Shown here: in pieces, positions 30,659 through 44,310 of the stretch
Numbering within the stretch: position 1 is the stretch's first letter
How the letters are laid out: every line of letters starts with the position of its first letter
NCBI GenBank assembly: GCA_013214705.1
Contig: JABSRZ010000004.1
Location: forward strand, 1-64,000
Direction: 5' to 3'
DNA length: 64,000 nt
Source: Hyphomicrobiales bacterium
GTDB lineage: Bacteria > Pseudomonadota > Alphaproteobacteria > Rhizobiales > OSC116
Translations under genes and position numbers: made by a program
The notes under the pieces: model-generated
The model's database searches: none
Told to the model about the DNA's origin: nothing
What the model saw: the letters and a program-made list of their open reading frames with translations, nothing else

Positions 30659-30973
30659 TTACAGTTTGATTTCTACATCAACACCGGCAGCAAGGTCTAG
30701 CTTCATCAAAGCGTCAACTGTCTGCGGTGTCGGATCAACAATATCTAATACGCGTTTATGTGTGCGCATCTCGAATTGTTCACGACTTTTCTTATCAATG
30801 TGTGGACCACGCAGAACTGTATATTTTTCAATACGAGTTGGAAGCGGAATTGGACCACGCACTTGGGCGCCCGTACGGCGGGCAGTATTCACTATCTCTT
30901 TGGTCGAAGCATCTAAGATGCGATGATCAAAAGCTTTGAGACGAATACGAATATTTTGTCCGTGCATGTTCAT
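30659..30973 (-). CDS. rpsJ: 30S ribosomal protein S10
   Basis: The 104-aa product has [40 protein letters not shown] and [21 protein letters not shown]10 (NusE) is part of the 30S head and of antitermination complexes with NusB and NusG. It follows tuf, with a hairpin in the 60-base spacer. Confidence 0.98.
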   Translation of the reverse strand: MNMHGQNIRIRLKAFDHRILDASTKEIVNTARRTGAQVRGPIPLPTRIEKYTVLRGPHIDKKSREQFEMRTHKRVLDIVDPTPQTVDALMKLDLAAGVDVEIKL

Positions 30974-30998
30974 ACCTTTGGTATATTAAATTAAAGAA

Positions 30999-31017
30999 GA
31001 GGGTGGAAACCACCCTC
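30999..31017 (-). terminator. Hairpin between tuf and rpsJ (partial terminator)
   Basis: GAGGGTGG-N3-CCACCCTC is an 8-bp perfect stem just after the tuf stop. On the minus strand it is followed by TTCTTTAATTT, an interrupted T-tract. It could reduce read-through from tuf into the S10 operon or stabilise the tuf mRNA 3' end. Confidence 0.6.
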
Positions 31018-31033
31018 GCCTATATCATTGTTA

Positions 31034-32224
31034 TTATGCGATAATTTTACCAACAACACCGGCACCAACTGTGCGGCCACCTTCGCGGATAGAGAAGCGT
31101 AATTGCTCTTCCATAGCGATTGGTGCGATTAGTTCAACATCAATGTTAACATTGTCACCCGGCATTACCATCTCTGTGCCCTCTTGTAAAGACACTACGC
31201 CTGTTACATCGGTTGTACGGAAATAGAACTGTGGACGATATTTTGTAAAGAATGGAGTGTGACGTCCACCTTCTTCTTTAGTAAGGATGTAAGCTTCAGC
31301 TACAAACTTAGTATGTGGTGTGATTGAACCCGGAGCACATAGCACTTGGCCACGTACAACGTCTTCACGTTTCGTACCACGTAGTAGAACACCAACATTG
31401 TCGCCAGCTTGACCACGGTCAAGCAATTTGCGGAACATTTCAACACCAGTACAAGTGGTTGTTGTTGTGTCTTTCATGCCAACGATTTCAATGTTGTCGC
31501 CAACATTAACAATACCACGTTCAACGCGGCCAGTTACCACAGTACCACGGCCTGAAATTGAGAACACATCTTCAATAGGCAATAGGAACGGCAGATCAAC
31601 AGGACGGTCTGGAGTTGGGATATATTCGTCAACAGCAGCCATCAATTTAATGATAGAGTTTTTGCCGATTTCTTCGTCGCGGCCTTCAACAGCAGCAAGG
31701 GCAGAACCCATTACGATAGGAATATCATCACCCGGGAATTGATATTCAGATAGCAATTCACGAATTTCCATTTCAACCAATTCTAGTAGCTCTTCATCGT
31801 CAACTTGGTCAACTTTATTCATGTAGATCACTAGATAAGGCACACCACATTGGCGAGCCAATAGGATATGTTCACGTGTTTGTGGCATCGGGCCATCAGC
31901 AGCAGAAACAACCAATATACCACCATCCATTTGCGCAGCACCAGTGATCATGTTTTTCACATAATCGGCATGGCCGGGACAATCAACATGGGCATAGTGA
32001 CGGTTTTCAGTTTCATATTCAACATGAGCTGTTGAAATGGTAATGCCGCGTTCACGTTCTTCAGGTGCACCATCAATGTCAGCATATGCCATAGCAACGC
32101 CGCCAGTGATTTCAGCCATTACCATTGTGATAGCAGCTGTTAGAGTTGTTTTACCATGGTCAACGTGGCCAATAGTACCTACGTTAACATGAGGTTTAGT
32201 ACGCTCAAACTTTTCTTTAGCCAT
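31034..32224 (-). CDS. tuf: Elongation factor Tu
   Basis: This 396-aa GTPase starts at ATG 32224 ([20 protein letters not shown]); the nine upstream codons in the same frame are not part of the family. It shows the P-loop [10 protein letters not shown], the [12 protein letters not shown] switch II region, NKVD, and the C-terminal [19 protein letters not shown]. It delivers aminoacyl-tRNA to the ribosome. It is the only tuf in the window, placed after fusA. The second copy often found before secE is not present here. Confidence 0.99.
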   Translation of the reverse strand: MAKEKFERTKPHVNVGTIGHVDHGKTTLTAAITMVMAEITGGVAMAYADIDGAPEERERGITISTAHVEYETENRHYAHVDCPGHADYVKNMITGAAQMDGGILVVSAADGPMPQTREHILLARQCGVPYLVIYMNKVDQVDDEELLELVEMEIRELLSEYQFPGDDIPIVMGSALAAVEGRDEEIGKNSIIKLMAAVDEYIPTPDRPVDLPFLLPIEDVFSISGRGTVVTGRVERGIVNVGDNIEIVGMKDTTTTTCTGVEMFRKLLDRGQAGDNVGVLLRGTKREDVVRGQVLCAPGSITPHTKFVAEAYILTKEEGGRHTPFFTKYRPQFYFRTTDVTGVVSLQEGTEMVMPGDNVNIDVELIAPIAMEEQLRFSIREGGRTVGAGVVGKIIA

Positions 32225-32287
32225 TAGGGCTCTCCATTTATTAATGCCCAACTTATTTAAGCCAGACGTAAGTTTTATTTTCTATAT

Positions 32288-34363
32288 TCAAGCAAGTTTT
32301 GCGATGATTTCATCCGCAACCGCTTGAGGTACTTGATCATAATGATCGAATTGCATAGTAAATTGCGCACGGCCCTGAGTTGCAGAACGTAGATTATTTA
32401 CATAGCCAAACATGTTTGCCAAAGGCACCATCGCGTCAACAACTTGAGTGTTACCACGAGGTTCAGTTCCAGAAATCATACCACGACGAGAGTTAAGGTC
32501 ACCAATAACATCGCCGACATAATCTTCTGGAGTTACCACTTCAACCTTCATTATCGGTTCAAGTAATTTCAGACCTGCATCACGTACACCTTCACGGAAG
32601 CCCGCACGGCCAGCAAGTTCAAATGCCATTACAGATGAGTCAACATCATGGTAAGCGCCGTCTATAAGCGTCACCTTAATGTTTAACATTGGGAAGCCAG
32701 CCAGCGCACCTGATTCAACAACAGATTTGATGCCTTTTTCCACACCTGGAATATATTCTTTAGGAACATTACCGCCAACAATTTTACTTACGAAGTCAAA
32801 GCCTTCGTTATTGTCACCAGGTTCAATGATCATTTTAATTTTGGCAAATTGGCCAGAACCACCAGATTGTTTCTTATGCGTGTAATTCACTTCGGTTTCC
32901 CGGGTGATGGTTTCACGATAAGCCACTTGTGGTGCACCAACATTCGCTTCAACACCAAATTCACGGCGCAAACGATCGACCAGAATGTCCAAATGAAGTT
33001 CGCCCATACCGGCAATAATTGTTTGACCCGATTCAAAATCAGATGAAACCCGGAATGAAGGATCTTCAGCCGCCAAACGTTGTAGGCCAGCGCCTAGTTT
33101 TTCTTGGTCAGCTTTGGTTTTTGGCTCAATGGCAATCTCGATCACTGGATCAGGGAATTCCATACGTTCCAAAATAACTGGTTTTAACATGTCAGACAAT
33201 GTGTCGCCAGTAGTGGTATATTTAAGCCCAGCAAGAGCCACAATGTCACCAGCACGAGCTTCTTTAACATCTTCACGTGAGTTAGAATGCATTTGCAGCA
33301 TACGGCCAACACGTTCTTTTTTATCTTTAACTGTGTTAATAACTGTCTTACCAGATTCTAACACACCAGAATAAATACGAACAAATGTTAGTGTGCCCAC
33401 AAATGGGTCATTCATAATTTTGAATGCCAATAAGCTCAAAGGCTCATCATCAGATGCGGTACGTGATGTTTCTTCATCTGTCTTAGCATCGATAGCTTTG
33501 ATAGAAGGAATGTCAACAGGTGAAGGCAAATAATCGACAACGGCATCAAGCAAAGGTTGAACGCCTTTGTTTTTAAATGCAGAACCACAACATACAGGGT
33601 GGAACAACACGTCAATTGTACCTTGACGTATCAAAGCTTTCAATTCAGCGATGTCGGGCATTTCGCCTTCAAGATAACGGTCCATAGCTGCTTCGTCAGC
33701 TTCAACAGCCACTTCAATTAGCTTTTCGCGCCATTCTTCGGCTTGCTCTTGATATTCAGCCGGTATATCACCCACTGTAAATTCAGCACCCAATTTTTCT
33801 TCAGCCCACGTGATGGCTTTCATTTCAACAAGGTCAATACAGCCCTTGAATTCATTTTCAGCACCAATTGGTAGTTGGACCACACAAGGTGTGCAACCCA
33901 AGCGGCTAACCATCATTTCAACACAGTTGAAAAAATCAGCACCAATTTTGTCCATCTTGTTCACAAAGAACATACGCGGCACATTATACTTTTCAGCTTG
34001 ACGCCAAACAGTTTCTGTTTGCGGTTCAACACCAGCATTGGCGTCCAACAAAGTTACCGCGCCATCGAGCACGCGCAAGCTACGTTCAACTTCAATTGTG
34101 AAGTCAACGTGGCCTGGTGTGTCAATAATGTTTAGGCGATGGTCTTTCCAGAATGTAGTGGTCGCAGCGGACGTAATGGTAATACCACGTTCTTGCTCTT
34201 GCTCCATCCAGTCCATTGTCGCCGCGCCATCATGCACTTCGCCAATTTTATGACTTTTACCTGTATAGTATAGGATCCGTTCCGTAGCCGTGGTTTTACC
34301 CGCATCAATATGCGCCATAATACCAAAATTACGATAATCCTCAATTTTATGCTCACGAGCCAT
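32288..34363 (-). CDS. fusA: Elongation factor G
   Basis: The 691-aa protein has the G domain ([50 protein letters not shown]) and domains II-V ([40 protein letters not shown]). Length and motifs fit the translocation-type EF-G. It lies between rpsG and tuf in the str operon. Confidence 0.99.
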   Translation of the reverse strand: MAREHKIEDYRNFGIMAHIDAGKTTATERILYYTGKSHKIGEVHDGAATMDWMEQEQERGITITSAATTTFWKDHRLNIIDTPGHVDFTIEVERSLRVLDGAVTLLDANAGVEPQTETVWRQAEKYNVPRMFFVNKMDKIGADFFNCVEMMVSRLGCTPCVVQLPIGAENEFKGCIDLVEMKAITWAEEKLGAEFTVGDIPAEYQEQAEEWREKLIEVAVEADEAAMDRYLEGEMPDIAELKALIRQGTIDVLFHPVCCGSAFKNKGVQPLLDAVVDYLPSPVDIPSIKAIDAKTDEETSRTASDDEPLSLLAFKIMNDPFVGTLTFVRIYSGVLESGKTVINTVKDKKERVGRMLQMHSNSREDVKEARAGDIVALAGLKYTTTGDTLSDMLKPVILERMEFPDPVIEIAIEPKTKADQEKLGAGLQRLAAEDPSFRVSSDFESGQTIIAGMGELHLDILVDRLRREFGVEANVGAPQVAYRETITRETEVNYTHKKQSGGSGQFAKIKMIIEPGDNNEGFDFVSKIVGGNVPKEYIPGVEKGIKSVVESGALAGFPMLNIKVTLIDGAYHDVDSSVMAFELAGRAGFREGVRDAGLKLLEPIMKVEVVTPEDYVGDVIGDLNSRRGMISGTEPRGNTQVVDAMVPLANMFGYVNNLRSATQGRAQFTMQFDHYDQVPQAVADEIIAKLA

Positions 34364-34387
34364 GATTTATCTCCTAAATACTCTGGC

Positions 34388-34858
34388 TTACCAACGATAA
34401 TGAGAAAAGGCACGGTTGGCTTCAGCCATACGATGCGTATCTTCACGTTTCTTAACTGCGTTACCACGATTGTTTGCAGCGTCTAACAATTCGCCAGATA
34501 GGCGAGCTGTCATAGTTGTTTCGTTACGGCCACGGGCAGCAGCGATTAACCAACGAATGGCCAATGCACGGCGGCGCTCAGGGCGAACTTCAACTGGCAC
34601 TTGGTATGTAGCACCACCAACCCGGCGCGAACGCACTTCGGTCATTGGTTGTACATTTTCCAACGCTTCATGGAATGTCACTAAAGGCTCTGAGCTAGTT
34701 TTAGCTTCAATAGTCTCCAGCGCACCATAAACAATGCGTTCAGCAACTGATTTTTTACCATCTAACATAAGACAGTTCATAAATTTATTTAATACGATAT
34801 CGCCGTATTTTGCATCTGGCAATATTTGGCGCTTTTCTGCGCGATGACGTCTAGACAT
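34388..34858 (-). CDS. rpsG: 30S ribosomal protein S7
   Basis: The 156-aa protein has [40 protein letters not shown] and [20 protein letters not shown]. It nucleates 30S head assembly and in E. coli represses the str operon. It follows rpsL after 13 bases. Confidence 0.98.
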   Translation of the reverse strand: MSRRHRAEKRQILPDAKYGDIVLNKFMNCLMLDGKKSVAERIVYGALETIEAKTSSEPLVTFHEALENVQPMTEVRSRRVGGATYQVPVEVRPERRRALAIRWLIAAARGRNETTMTARLSGELLDAANNRGNAVKKREDTHRMAEANRAFSHYRW

Positions 34859-34871
34859 ATTACATCACCTC

Positions 34872-35243
34872 CTATTTAGGGCGTTTGGCGCCGTATTTCG
34901 AACGACGTTGTTTACGATCTTTAACACCTTGAGTATCAAGAACACCACGGATTATATGATAGCGAACACCAGGTAAATCTTTTACCCGGCCACCACGAAT
35001 AAGAACAACACTATGCTCTTGTAGGTTATGGCCTTCACCAGGGATATAGCTAGTCACTTCAAAACCATTTACCAAACGTACACGGGCAACTTTACGTAGC
35101 GCCGAGTTTGGCTTTTTAGGAGTTGTTGTATAAACGCGTGTGCATACACCACGTTTTTGCGGGCAAGCTTCCATCGCAGGCACCTTGTTGCGTTTAACAG
35201 GTGCTTTGCGCGGCTTGCGTAGTAGTTGGTTGATTGTTGGCAT
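34872..35243 (-). CDS. rpsL: 30S ribosomal protein S12
   Basis: The 123-aa protein has [40 protein letters not shown] and [20 protein letters not shown]. The two lysine positions commonly changed in streptomycin resistance appear wild type (in TPKKPNS and RVKDLPG). It is the first gene of the str operon, behind a long leader. Confidence 0.98.
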   Translation of the reverse strand: MPTINQLLRKPRKAPVKRNKVPAMEACPQKRGVCTRVYTTTPKKPNSALRKVARVRLVNGFEVTSYIPGEGHNLQEHSVVLIRGGRVKDLPGVRYHIIRGVLDTQGVKDRKQRRSKYGAKRPK

Positions 35244-35446
35244 TTCTGCTTTTTAACCTTCACAAATTACATCATATTGGACACGTCTTTTCACAAACAT
35301 TTCCAACATGCACTTTACACAGAAGTAAGTTACCCTACCCTGTGCGCTCGGATGACAATAAATTGCCGATTAGTTCTTCATTTGTACAATAAGGTATAGT
35401 TTTTTGACGGATCAAAACCCTACTACTTATTTTATAAAGTGGCCGC
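35244..35446 (-). promoter_or_regulatory. Long 5' leader of rpsL-rpsG-fusA-tuf
   Basis: This part of the 401-base gene-free stretch between rpsL and rpoC would be transcribed from the promoter at 35447-35475 as a leader of roughly 195 bases. No ORF of note and no strong hairpin was seen by eye. Its length leaves room for regulation of the str operon, but that is inference only. Confidence 0.35.
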
Positions 35447-35475
35447 AACATAGAAGCATAATAAAGAGTCGTCAA
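35447..35475 (-). promoter_or_regulatory. Promoter of the str operon
   Basis: Minus-strand TTGACG (35470-35475) and TATGTT (35447-35452) are separated by exactly 17 bases, a good housekeeping-sigma promoter. It lies after the rpoC terminator and is the evident start of rpsL transcription, and possibly of the whole downstream ribosomal cluster. Confidence 0.7.
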
Positions 35476-35592
35476 GCGCATTTTTTTGAGATCTTAATTA
35501 TTTATCAAATATATTCGAAACAAGGCTAATTTCGCGCTTATTTCTCTATATTTGACTGCCTTCTGTTACCGATTCATACCGGTCAGCGCCAC

Positions 35593-35624
35593 AAAAAAGC
35601 CGCACTCAAATGAATGCGGCTTTT
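35593..35624 (-). terminator. Intrinsic terminator after rpoC
   Basis: AAAAGCCGCA (35595-35604) and TGCGGCTTTT (35615-35624) form a 10-bp perfect stem around a 10-base loop. On the minus strand the T-tract is six bases long. It sits 20 bases after the rpoC stop and ends the rplKAJL-rpoBC transcript. Confidence 0.88.
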
Positions 35625-35644
35625 AATTTTTATTCTAGTTTTGC

Positions 35645-38600
35645 TTATTCACCAATGTCTGGCAAAGCCAATGGTTCGGCAAATATAGCGCTTTCAGCGG
35701 CTTCTTCGCGGGCTTTGGCAGCCAAGGCATCAGCACGTTCTTGTTCGGCCAGTATAAGCTGGTCGCGTTTGTTGGCAATTTTCTTCATACGGGCAAGCAT
35801 GGCGCCTGTACCGGCTGGCAACAACCGCCCAACAATCACATTTTCTTTCAAGCCTTCAAGTGTATCAACTTTGCCATGTATGGCGGCTTCAGTTAGCACA
35901 CGAGTGGTTTCTTGGAATGATGCGGCAGAGAAAACACTCTTGGTTTGCAATGAAGCTTTGGTTATGCCCAATAATATTGGCATGGCTTTGGCTTCACGTT
36001 TACCTTCAGCTTTAAGCTTGGCATTCATATCTGCAAAATCATGGCGGTCAATTTGTTCGTTTTTAAACAAAGTACCATCACCTTGGTCGGTAATTTCCAC
36101 TTTTTGCAGCATGTTACGCACAATAACTTCGATATGCTTGTCGTTAATTGGCACACCTTGCAAACGGTAAACTTCTTGAATTTCATTCACCAAATAGTTT
36201 GAAAGCTCTTCAACGCCTTTAATTGCCAAAATATCATGCGGCGCTGGGTTGCCATCCAAAATATATTCACCCAATTCGATAAAGTCACCATCTTGCACTT
36301 GCAAATGTTTGCCTTTAGGAATTAGATATTCTGCTGGCTCTAGCTCATCATTTTCCGGAACGATAGAAATACGGCGTTTATTTTTGTAATCACGGCCAAA
36401 TTTAATGGTACCAGAAATTTCAGCAATAACCGCATGGTCTTTAGGCCGACGCGCTTCAAACAATTCAGCAACACGTGGCAGACCACCTGTAATGTCTCGA
36501 GTCTTAGCCGATTCTTGCGGCATACGCGCCAATACATCACCTGGTTTCACCACAGTACCTGGTTCAACCGATAAAATAGCGCCCACACTCATCATATAAG
36601 AAGCGTCACCGCCTTTAGACAATTTTTTCATATTGCCTTCATCATCCACAATCACCATGGCAGGTGTAAGGCCTGCACCACGAGTGTTTGAACGCCAATC
36701 GGAAATCACCCGTTGGGTAATGCCGGTCGCATCATCGGTAGTTTCTTGCACCGAAACAGTCTCAACCAGGTCAACAAATTTAATCGTACCGCCAACCTCA
36801 GTCATAATCGGGCGTGAATAAGGGTCCCAATCTGCAATCCGGTCGCCACGTTTCACTTTAGCGCCGTCCTTAAATTTAATGTGCGAGCCATAAGACAATT
36901 TATGCGAAGCCAATTCAGCGCCATCAAGGTCGAGAATTTGAACTACCATGTTACGGCCCATGACCACCAGGTCTTTGCCTTGAGCTTTAATGGCGCTGTC
37001 ATTTTTAAACTTAATCACACCATCTTGTTTGCTTTCAACATATGAGTTATCGACAACCTGCGCCGTGCCACCAATATGGAAAGTACGCATGGTTAGCTGT
37101 GTACCCGGTTCACCAATCGACTGCGCGGCGATAACACCAACCGCTTCGCCAATGTTAACCTTTGTACCACGGGCAAGGTCACGGCCATAACAAGTCGCAC
37201 ACACACCATTGGTAGATTTGCAGGTCAAAATTGAGCGAATTTCAATTTGTTGCAAATTGTTGGATTCAATTTTTTCGGCATCCACTTCGTCAATCATCGT
37301 GTCTCTTTTGATCAACAAGGTTTTTGTACCCGGTATATATGTGTCTGTCGCCACTGTACGGCCAAGCACGCGCTCAGCAACAGAAGCCACAATTTCACCA
37401 GAGTCAACAATCGGGCGCACCACAATAAAGTCTTCACTACCGCAATTATCTTCGGTAATGATACTATCTTGCGCCACGTCAACCAAACGACGGGTCAAAT
37501 AACCAGAACTCGCAGTTTTCATCGCCGTATCGGCAAGGCCTTTACGCGCACCATGGGTGGAGTTAAAGTATTCGTTAACCGTCAAACCTTCTTTAAAGTT
37601 CGAAATAATCGGTGTTTCGATAATTTCACCATTCGGCTTGGCCATCAAGCCACGCATACCAGCAAGCTGTTTCATTTGCGCTGGCGAGCCACGCGCACCA
37701 GAATGCGACATCATGTAAACCGAGTTAATCGGTTTTTGACGTCCGGTTTCTTTATCAACCTCAACCGCACTAATGCGTGCCATCATCGCGTCAGCAATTT
37801 TGTCGGTACATTTAGACCAAGCATCGACAACTTTATTGTATTTTTCACCTTTGGTAATCAAACCATCAAGATATTGTTGCTCAAACTCTTGGGTAAGTGC
37901 AGTTGTATCGGCAACAATTTTCTCTTTGGTAGCAGGGATAACCATGTCATCCTTACCAAACGAAATACCGGATTTACAAGCCCATTTAAAGCCCATGCCC
38001 ATCATTCTATCGCAAAATATAACCGTCTCTTTTTGGCCACAATGACGATAAACAACGTCAATCATTTTTGAGATTTCTTTTTTGGTCAACAGCTTGTTGA
38101 TAATGTCAAAATTAATTTTGGCATTTTTTGGCAACAATTGAGCCAAAATTAAACGCCCAGGTGTGGTGTCGTAAATTTTCGAAACTTCATTGCCTTCAGC
38201 ATCAACGCCCTTATAACGACCTTTGATTTTTGTGTGCAAAGTTACAGCACCAGTGTCTAACGCAAATTCAATTTCAGCTTGATCAGACAATAACATGCCT
38301 TCGCCCGGTTCATTTGGCGCTTCAAGTGAAAGATAATAAAGCCCCAAAACAATATCTTGGCTCGGCACAATAATCGGGTCGCCAGAAGCCGGATGCAAAA
38401 TATTGTTGGTCGACATCATCAACACACGACATTCAATCTGCGCTTCTAATGACAATGGCACATGCACCGCCATTTGGTCACCATCAAAGTCAGCATTAAA
38501 CGCTGTACATACCAGCGGATGTAGCTGAATGGCTTTGCCTTCAATCAATACCGGTTCAAAAGCTTGAATGCCCAATCTATGCAAAGTTGGTGCGCGGTTT

Positions 38601-39874
38601 AACATCACCGGATGCTCGCGGATCACTTCATCAAGAATGTCCCAAACTTCAGGACGGGCTTTTTCAACCAATTTCTTAGCTTGTTTCACCGTGGTGCTTA
38701 AACCGCGGGCTTCAAGTTTAGAATAAATAAACGGTTTAAACAGCTCTAGTGCCATCTTCTTTGGCAAGCCACACTGATGCAGCTTAAGCTCTGGGCCAAC
38801 CACAATCACCGAACGGCCAGAATAATCCACTCGTTTACCCAACAAGTTTTGGCGGAAACGACCCTGTTTACCTTTGAGCATTTCAGACAAAGATTTAAGC
38901 GGGCGTTTATTGGCGCCTGTAATGGTACGGCCACGGCGGCCATTGTCAAACAACGCATCGACTGATTCTTGCAACATACGTTTTTCGTTACGCACAATAA
39001 TGTCCGGCGCACGCAATTCGATAAGCCGTTTCAAACGGTTGTTACGGTTAATCACCCGGCGGTATAAATCATTCAAATCAGAGGTTGCAAACCGGCCACC
39101 ATCTAGCGGCACTAGAGGGCGCAATTCAGGCGGTATAACCGGCACAACCGTCATAATCATCCATTCTGGTTTGTTGTCAGAATAAATAAACGCATCAACT
39201 ACTTTAAGCCGTTTGGCCAATTTTTTAGGTTTCAGCTCAGTTGTCGCTTCAGAAATTTCAACCCGTAAATCGGCAGCAATTTGCTCCAAATTTAGATTGC
39301 GTAATAATTCTTGGATGGCTTCTGCGCCGATAGATGCAGTGAAGCTATCTTCACCATAAGCATCGCAGCAATCCATATATTCTTCTTCGCTCAACAATTG
39401 GTTTGGCTTTAGGTCGGTAAGGCCAGGCTCAATGATGATATAGCTTTCAAAATATAGCACCCGCTCAAGGTTTTTAAGCGTCATGTCCAATAGCAAACCA
39501 ATACGGCTTGGTAGTGATTTCAAAAACCAAATATGCGCAACTGGTGCAGCAAGGTCGATATGCCCCATGCGCTCGCGGCGCACTTTAGACAATGTCACTT
39601 CCACGCCACATTTTTCGCAAATAATGCCTTTATATTTCATGCGCTTATATTTACCGCAAAGACATTCATAGTCTTTCATCGGGCCAAATATACGCGAACA
39701 AAACAAGCCGTCTTTTTCTGGTTTGAAAGTACGGTAGTTTAAGGTTTCTGGCTTTTTAATTTCGCCATGTGACCAGGAAAGTATCTTCTCTGGGCTAGCA
39801 ATAGAGATTCGGATTTGGTCAAAATTTTGTTGACCAGCCGCTGGATTGAAAATATTCATGACCTCTTGGTTCAT
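35645..39874 (-). CDS. rpoC: RNA polymerase beta' subunit
   Basis: This 1409-aa protein has the N-terminal zinc ribbon ([20 protein letters not shown]), the rudder/lid region, the catalytic loop [16 protein letters not shown] with the three magnesium-binding aspartates, the second zinc site ([20 protein letters not shown]) and the trigger helix region [18 protein letters not shown]. It forms the active centre with RpoB. The gene lies 91 bases after rpoB, a spacer containing two hairpins. Confidence 0.99.
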   Translation of the reverse strand: MNQEVMNIFNPAAGQQNFDQIRISIASPEKILSWSHGEIKKPETLNYRTFKPEKDGLFCSRIFGPMKDYECLCGKYKRMKYKGIICEKCGVEVTLSKVRRERMGHIDLAAPVAHIWFLKSLPSRIGLLLDMTLKNLERVLYFESYIIIEPGLTDLKPNQLLSEEEYMDCCDAYGEDSFTASIGAEAIQELLRNLNLEQIAADLRVEISEATTELKPKKLAKRLKVVDAFIYSDNKPEWMIMTVVPVIPPELRPLVPLDGGRFATSDLNDLYRRVINRNNRLKRLIELRAPDIIVRNEKRMLQESVDALFDNGRRGRTITGANKRPLKSLSEMLKGKQGRFRQNLLGKRVDYSGRSVIVVGPELKLHQCGLPKKMALELFKPFIYSKLEARGLSTTVKQAKKLVEKARPEVWDILDEVIREHPVMLNRAPTLHRLGIQAFEPVLIEGKAIQLHPLVCTAFNADFDGDQMAVHVPLSLEAQIECRVLMMSTNNILHPASGDPIIVPSQDIVLGLYYLSLEAPNEPGEGMLLSDQAEIEFALDTGAVTLHTKIKGRYKGVDAEGNEVSKIYDTTPGRLILAQLLPKNAKINFDIINKLLTKKEISKMIDVVYRHCGQKETVIFCDRMMGMGFKWACKSGISFGKDDMVIPATKEKIVADTTALTQEFEQQYLDGLITKGEKYNKVVDAWSKCTDKIADAMMARISAVEVDKETGRQKPINSVYMMSHSGARGSPAQMKQLAGMRGLMAKPNGEIIETPIISNFKEGLTVNEYFNSTHGARKGLADTAMKTASSGYLTRRLVDVAQDSIITEDNCGSEDFIVVRPIVDSGEIVASVAERVLGRTVATDTYIPGTKTLLIKRDTMIDEVDAEKIESNNLQQIEIRSILTCKSTNGVCATCYGRDLARGTKVNIGEAVGVIAAQSIGEPGTQLTMRTFHIGGTAQVVDNSYVESKQDGVIKFKNDSAIKAQGKDLVVMGRNMVVQILDLDGAELASHKLSYGSHIKFKDGAKVKRGDRIADWDPYSRPIMTEVGGTIKFVDLVETVSVQETTDDATGITQRVISDWRSNTRGAGLTPAMVIVDDEGNMKKLSKGGDASYMMSVGAILSVEPGTVVKPGDVLARMPQESAKTRDITGGLPRVAELFEARRPKDHAVIAEISGTIKFGRDYKNKRRISIVPENDELEPAEYLIPKGKHLQVQDGDFIELGEYILDGNPAPHDILAIKGVEELSNYLVNEIQEVYRLQGVPINDKHIEVIVRNMLQKVEITDQGDGTLFKNEQIDRHDFADMNAKLKAEGKREAKAMPILLGITKASLQTKSVFSAASFQETTRVLTEAAIHGKVDTLEGLKENVIVGRLLPAGTGAMLARMKKIANKRDQLILAEQERADALAAKAREEAAESAIFAEPLALPDIGE

Positions 39875-39892
39875 GGCTTTCTCCTTAGAGCA

Positions 39893-39957
39893 GAAGGGCT
39901 ACCCCTTCAATAAATAAAATATCCGATATATGAGCGAAAGTCGTCACCTTCGCTCAT
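39893..39957 (-). promoter_or_regulatory. Two hairpins in the rpoB-rpoC spacer
   Basis: ATGAGCGAA (39930-39938) pairs perfectly with TTCGCTCAT (39949-39957), and GAAGGG (39893-39898) with CCCTTC (39903-39908). The second stands just before the rpoC Shine-Dalgarno (TAAGGAG). Neither has a strong T-tract, so mRNA processing or translation control is more likely than termination. Confidence 0.45.
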
Positions 39958-39965
39958 TTTATTAA

Positions 39966-42900
39966 TCATTCGGCGGCTGTTGGTGTGTCTTCTTCAGCTT
40001 TTGCGGCCAACAATTCAGCAGAGTTTTCCAACTGAACATTCAAACCTAATGATCTCATTTCTTTGATCAATACGTTAAAGCTTTCTGGCAAACCGGCTTC
40101 AAACGAGTCATCACCGCGCACAATAGATTCGTAAACCTTAGTCCGGCCAGCCACGTCATCAGATTTCACTGTCAACATTTCTTGCAATGTATAAGCAGCA
40201 CCATATGCCATCAGCGCCCACACTTCCATTTCACCGAAGCGTTGGCCACCAAATTGAGCTTTACCGCCCAATGGTTGTTGCGTAACCAAACTATATGGCC
40301 CAATAGAACGGGCATGGATTTTATCATCCACTAAATGATGAAGTTTGAGTATATATTTATACCCCACTGTCACTTTACGATCAAATCGCTCACCAGTACG
40401 GCCATCACGCAACCAAGATTGGCCACTGCTATCCAAACCAGAACGTTCAAGCAAATCAACAATGTCAGCCTCATGCGCACCATCAAACACAGGTGTCGCA
40501 ATTGGCACACCACGTTTCAGGTTGCCCGCAAGCTCAACAATCGCTTCATCATCCATGCTGTTCAGCACTTCATGGTCATCGCCATAAGCAATTCTAAGCG
40601 TTTCTTTTAAGCCTTCGATTTTTTCTTGTCCACGTTGGTAAGTCTCAAGCGCATCACCAATTTGGCGACCAAGTCCAGCAGACGCCCAACCCATATGAGT
40701 TTCCAAAATTTGGCCAACATTCATCCGCGATGGCACACCCAATGGGTTTAATACTACGTCAACAGGCGTTCCATCTTCAAGATAAGGCATATCTTCAAGT
40801 GGCATAATTTTAGAAATCACACCTTTATTGCCATGACGACCGGCCATTTTATCACCCGGCTGTAGCTTACGTTTCACCGCCACAAACACTTTGACCATTT
40901 TCATAACGCCAGGTGGCAATTCATCACCACGTTGAATTTTGTCAACTTTGTCCATAAAGCGTTCTTCAAGCAGGCGTTTGCTTTCGTCATATTGGCGAAT
41001 AATCGCTTCAATATGAGCCATCTCAGCTTCGTCTGCCAAGGCAATGTCCCACCAGCGCGAACGCGGTAGACTGTCTAAAGATTGGTCAGTTAATGGGATA
41101 CCAGCTTCAATGCCACTTGGGCCAGAAGCGGCTTTTTTGCCAACCAATGCAGCACGTAACTGGCCAAATATGGCGCGGTCAAGTATCAGCATTTCGTCAT
41201 CGCGGTCTTTGGCCAAACGTTCAATTTCTTCACGTTCAATGGCTAAGCCACGTTCATCTTTGTCAATGCCATGGCGGTTAAATACCCGCACTTCAACCAC
41301 GGTGCCAGCAACACCCGGCGGTAGTTTCATAGATGTATCACGCACATCGGCAGCTTTTTCACCAAAAATGGCGCGCAGTAGTTTTTCTTCTGGCGTCATT
41401 GGGCTTTCGCCTTTAGGGGTAATTTTACCCACCAAAAAGTCACCCGGTTTCACTTCAGCACCAATATAAACAATGCCCGATTCATCGAGGTTTTTAAGCT
41501 GTTCTTCACCAACATTTGGTATGTCACGGGTGATTTCTTCTGCGCCTAATTTTGTATCACGTGCCGAAACTTCAAATTCTTCAATATGAATAGATGTAAA
41601 CACGTCATCGCGCACAATGCGTTCAGATATAAGAATACTATCTTCGAAGTTATAACCATTCCATGGCATAAATGCCACCAGCACGTTTTTACCCAACGCC
41701 AACTCACCAAGGTCAGTCGACGGGCCGTCAGCAATGATGTCAAATGTATCAACATGGTCGCCAACTTTAACCAATGGACGCTGGTTAATGCAGGTATTTT
41801 GGTTAGACCGTTGGAATTTCAGCAAATTGTAAATATCAACGCCAGATTTACTCGGGTCAACATCGCCAGTTGCGCGCACCACAATACGGGTGGCATCCAC
41901 TTGGTCAACCACACCTGGGCGGCGGGCAGTAACCGAAGCACCACTATCACGCGCCACAATCGCTTCCATACCTGTACCCACCAATGGGGCTTCGGCTTTT
42001 AGCAATGGCACCGCTTGGCGTTGCATGTTCGAGCCCATAAGCGCTCTGTTGGCATCATCATTTTCCAAAAACGGAATAAGCGATGCGGCCACAGAAACCA
42101 GCTGCTTAGGCGAAACGTCAACAAAGTCAACTTCGTTGGCTGGCACTTTAAGCACTTCACCAGCTTGACGACAAATTAACAATTCATCAACAAATTTACG
42201 ATCATCAGTCAAAGGCACGTTGGCTTGGCCAATTTTAAATTTGGCTTCTTCCATGGCTGAAAGATAAATCACTTCATCCGTCAGTTGACCGTTAATAACT
42301 TTAACATATGGGCTTTCAATAAAGCCATATTTATTCACTCTAGCAAATGTCGCTAATGAGTTAATCAGGCCAATATTTGGGCCTTCAGGTGTTTCAATAG
42401 GGCAGATGCGGCCATAATGGGTGGGATGCACGTCACGCACTTCAAAACCAGCACGTTCACGCGTCAAACCGCCGGGCCCAAGCGCAGAAATACGGCGCTT
42501 ATGCGTCACTTCCGAAAGTGGGTTGGTCTGATCCATAAATTGTGACAATTGCGATGAACCAAAGAATTCACGCACAGTGGCTTGAATTGGCTTGGCATTA
42601 ATCAAATCATGCGGCATCACTGTGTCAATTTCGACACTGCTCATACGCTCTTTAATCGCCCGTTCCATGCGCAACAAACCAACACGATATTGGTTTTCAA
42701 GCAATTCACCAACACTACGCACACGGCGGTTACCAAGGTTATCAATATCATCGATAAGGCCTTTGCCATCGCGCAAGTTAACCAATGTACGCACAACTTC
42801 AATAACGTCTTCTTTGCGCAAAACACCAACCGTGTCTTCACAATCAAGGTCAAGGCGCATGTTCATTTTAACCCGGCCAACAGCCGATAAGTCATAACGT

Positions 42901-44102
42901 TCAGAACTAAAGAACAAGCTTTCAAACAACGCACTAGAGGCTTCTAGGGTTGGTGGCTCACCCGGGCGCATAACCCGGTAAATGTCAGACAACGCGCCTT
43001 CACGGTTAACCGATTTATCAACTTTTAGCGTATTGCGGATATATGGGCCCACATTAATATGGTCAATATCAAGCACTGGTAATTTCTTAAACCCAAGCTC
43101 AACCAAAGTGGCTAGCACTTCTTCGTTTAGCTCATCGCCAGATTCTACATAAATTTCGCCAGTTTCTTCGTTCACAACTTCTTCGGCAATATAATGACCA
43201 AACAAATCTTCATCAGAAAATAGCAAATCTTTCAGGCCATCTTCGGCGGCTTTTTTAGCTTTGCGGGCAGTAATTTTTGTGTCAGCGGCAAAAACCACTT
43301 CACCAGTTTTAGCGTCCACCAAATCTACCGAAGTTTTAGAACCTTTATAGTTAGTGGCTACAAATGGACGTTTCCAACCATTTTTCACTTTGGTGTAATA
43401 AACTTTATCATAAAATGTGTCTAAAATTTCTTCATCAGACATGCCCAAAGCGTGCAACATAGCGGTTGCTGGCAATTTACGGCGGCGGTCAATACGCACA
43501 TTTACAATGTCTTTAGGGTCAAATTCTAGGTCGAGCCACGAGCCACGGTAAGGGATAACCCGCGCCGCAAATAGCAATTTGCCAGAGGCGTGAGTTTTGC
43601 CTTTGTCATGGTCAAAGAACACACCCGGGCTACGATGCATTTGCGAAACAATAACCCGCTCAGTGCCGTTCACCACAAATGTGCCGTTTTTGGTCATAAG
43701 CGGAATGTCACCCATGTAAACTTCTTGCTCTTTAATGTCTTTTACAGAGCGCGCACCGGTTTCTTCATCTTCTTCAAATACAATCAGACGAAGAGTTACT
43801 TTTAGAGGTGCGGCGTAGGTCATGTCGCGTTGCTGACATTCTTCTACGTCAAATTTTGGTTTGTCAAACTCGTAGCGAGAATATTCCATCATCGCATTGC
43901 CTGAAAAATCTGTTATCGGAAAAACAGAGCTGAATACCGAATGCAAACCTTGCATTGGGCGGCCGCCTTCTGGCTCTTTAACAAGCAAAAATTGATCATA
44001 AGAATATTTTTGGACTTCGATAAGATTTGGCATTTTAGCCACTTCTTTTACTTTGCCAAAATATTTACGGATACGTTTTCTACCGGTAAAGGTACTAGCC
44101 AT
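39966..44102 (-). CDS. rpoB: RNA polymerase beta subunit
   Basis: The 1378-aa protein shows the rifampicin-site cluster [20 protein letters not shown] and [20 protein letters not shown], with the usual susceptible residues. It also has [40 protein letters not shown] and the C-terminal [20 protein letters not shown]. It builds the catalytic core with RpoC. The start is ATG 44102 ([17 protein letters not shown]). Confidence 0.99.
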   Translation of the reverse strand: MASTFTGRKRIRKYFGKVKEVAKMPNLIEVQKYSYDQFLLVKEPEGGRPMQGLHSVFSSVFPITDFSGNAMMEYSRYEFDKPKFDVEECQQRDMTYAAPLKVTLRLIVFEEDEETGARSVKDIKEQEVYMGDIPLMTKNGTFVVNGTERVIVSQMHRSPGVFFDHDKGKTHASGKLLFAARVIPYRGSWLDLEFDPKDIVNVRIDRRRKLPATAMLHALGMSDEEILDTFYDKVYYTKVKNGWKRPFVATNYKGSKTSVDLVDAKTGEVVFAADTKITARKAKKAAEDGLKDLLFSDEDLFGHYIAEEVVNEETGEIYVESGDELNEEVLATLVELGFKKLPVLDIDHINVGPYIRNTLKVDKSVNREGALSDIYRVMRPGEPPTLEASSALFESLFFSSERYDLSAVGRVKMNMRLDLDCEDTVGVLRKEDVIEVVRTLVNLRDGKGLIDDIDNLGNRRVRSVGELLENQYRVGLLRMERAIKERMSSVEIDTVMPHDLINAKPIQATVREFFGSSQLSQFMDQTNPLSEVTHKRRISALGPGGLTRERAGFEVRDVHPTHYGRICPIETPEGPNIGLINSLATFARVNKYGFIESPYVKVINGQLTDEVIYLSAMEEAKFKIGQANVPLTDDRKFVDELLICRQAGEVLKVPANEVDFVDVSPKQLVSVAASLIPFLENDDANRALMGSNMQRQAVPLLKAEAPLVGTGMEAIVARDSGASVTARRPGVVDQVDATRIVVRATGDVDPSKSGVDIYNLLKFQRSNQNTCINQRPLVKVGDHVDTFDIIADGPSTDLGELALGKNVLVAFMPWNGYNFEDSILISERIVRDDVFTSIHIEEFEVSARDTKLGAEEITRDIPNVGEEQLKNLDESGIVYIGAEVKPGDFLVGKITPKGESPMTPEEKLLRAIFGEKAADVRDTSMKLPPGVAGTVVEVRVFNRHGIDKDERGLAIEREEIERLAKDRDDEMLILDRAIFGQLRAALVGKKAASGPSGIEAGIPLTDQSLDSLPRSRWWDIALADEAEMAHIEAIIRQYDESKRLLEERFMDKVDKIQRGDELPPGVMKMVKVFVAVKRKLQPGDKMAGRHGNKGVISKIMPLEDMPYLEDGTPVDVVLNPLGVPSRMNVGQILETHMGWASAGLGRQIGDALETYQRGQEKIEGLKETLRIAYGDDHEVLNSMDDEAIVELAGNLKRGVPIATPVFDGAHEADIVDLLERSGLDSSGQSWLRDGRTGERFDRKVTVGYKYILKLHHLVDDKIHARSIGPYSLVTQQPLGGKAQFGGQRFGEMEVWALMAYGAAYTLQEMLTVKSDDVAGRTKVYESIVRGDDSFEAGLPESFNVLIKEMRSLGLNVQLENSAELLAAKAEEDTPTAAE

Positions 44103-44310
44103 ATTCGATCCTCGTCATAAATTTATATGCAAGCAAGTTGCATGTGTCACATAGCACAAATCGCACTCAAAAATACCCATGCTCTGGAAATTTTGGAGTG
44201 CGGTTTAAATTTTTAGGTGCCTTCGTTAACTATAATATAAAAGATTCGGCTTCAAAGGCAATATATAATTGCTTTATAAACCCCTTTTAAACCCAAAGGC
44301 TACAAAAATA

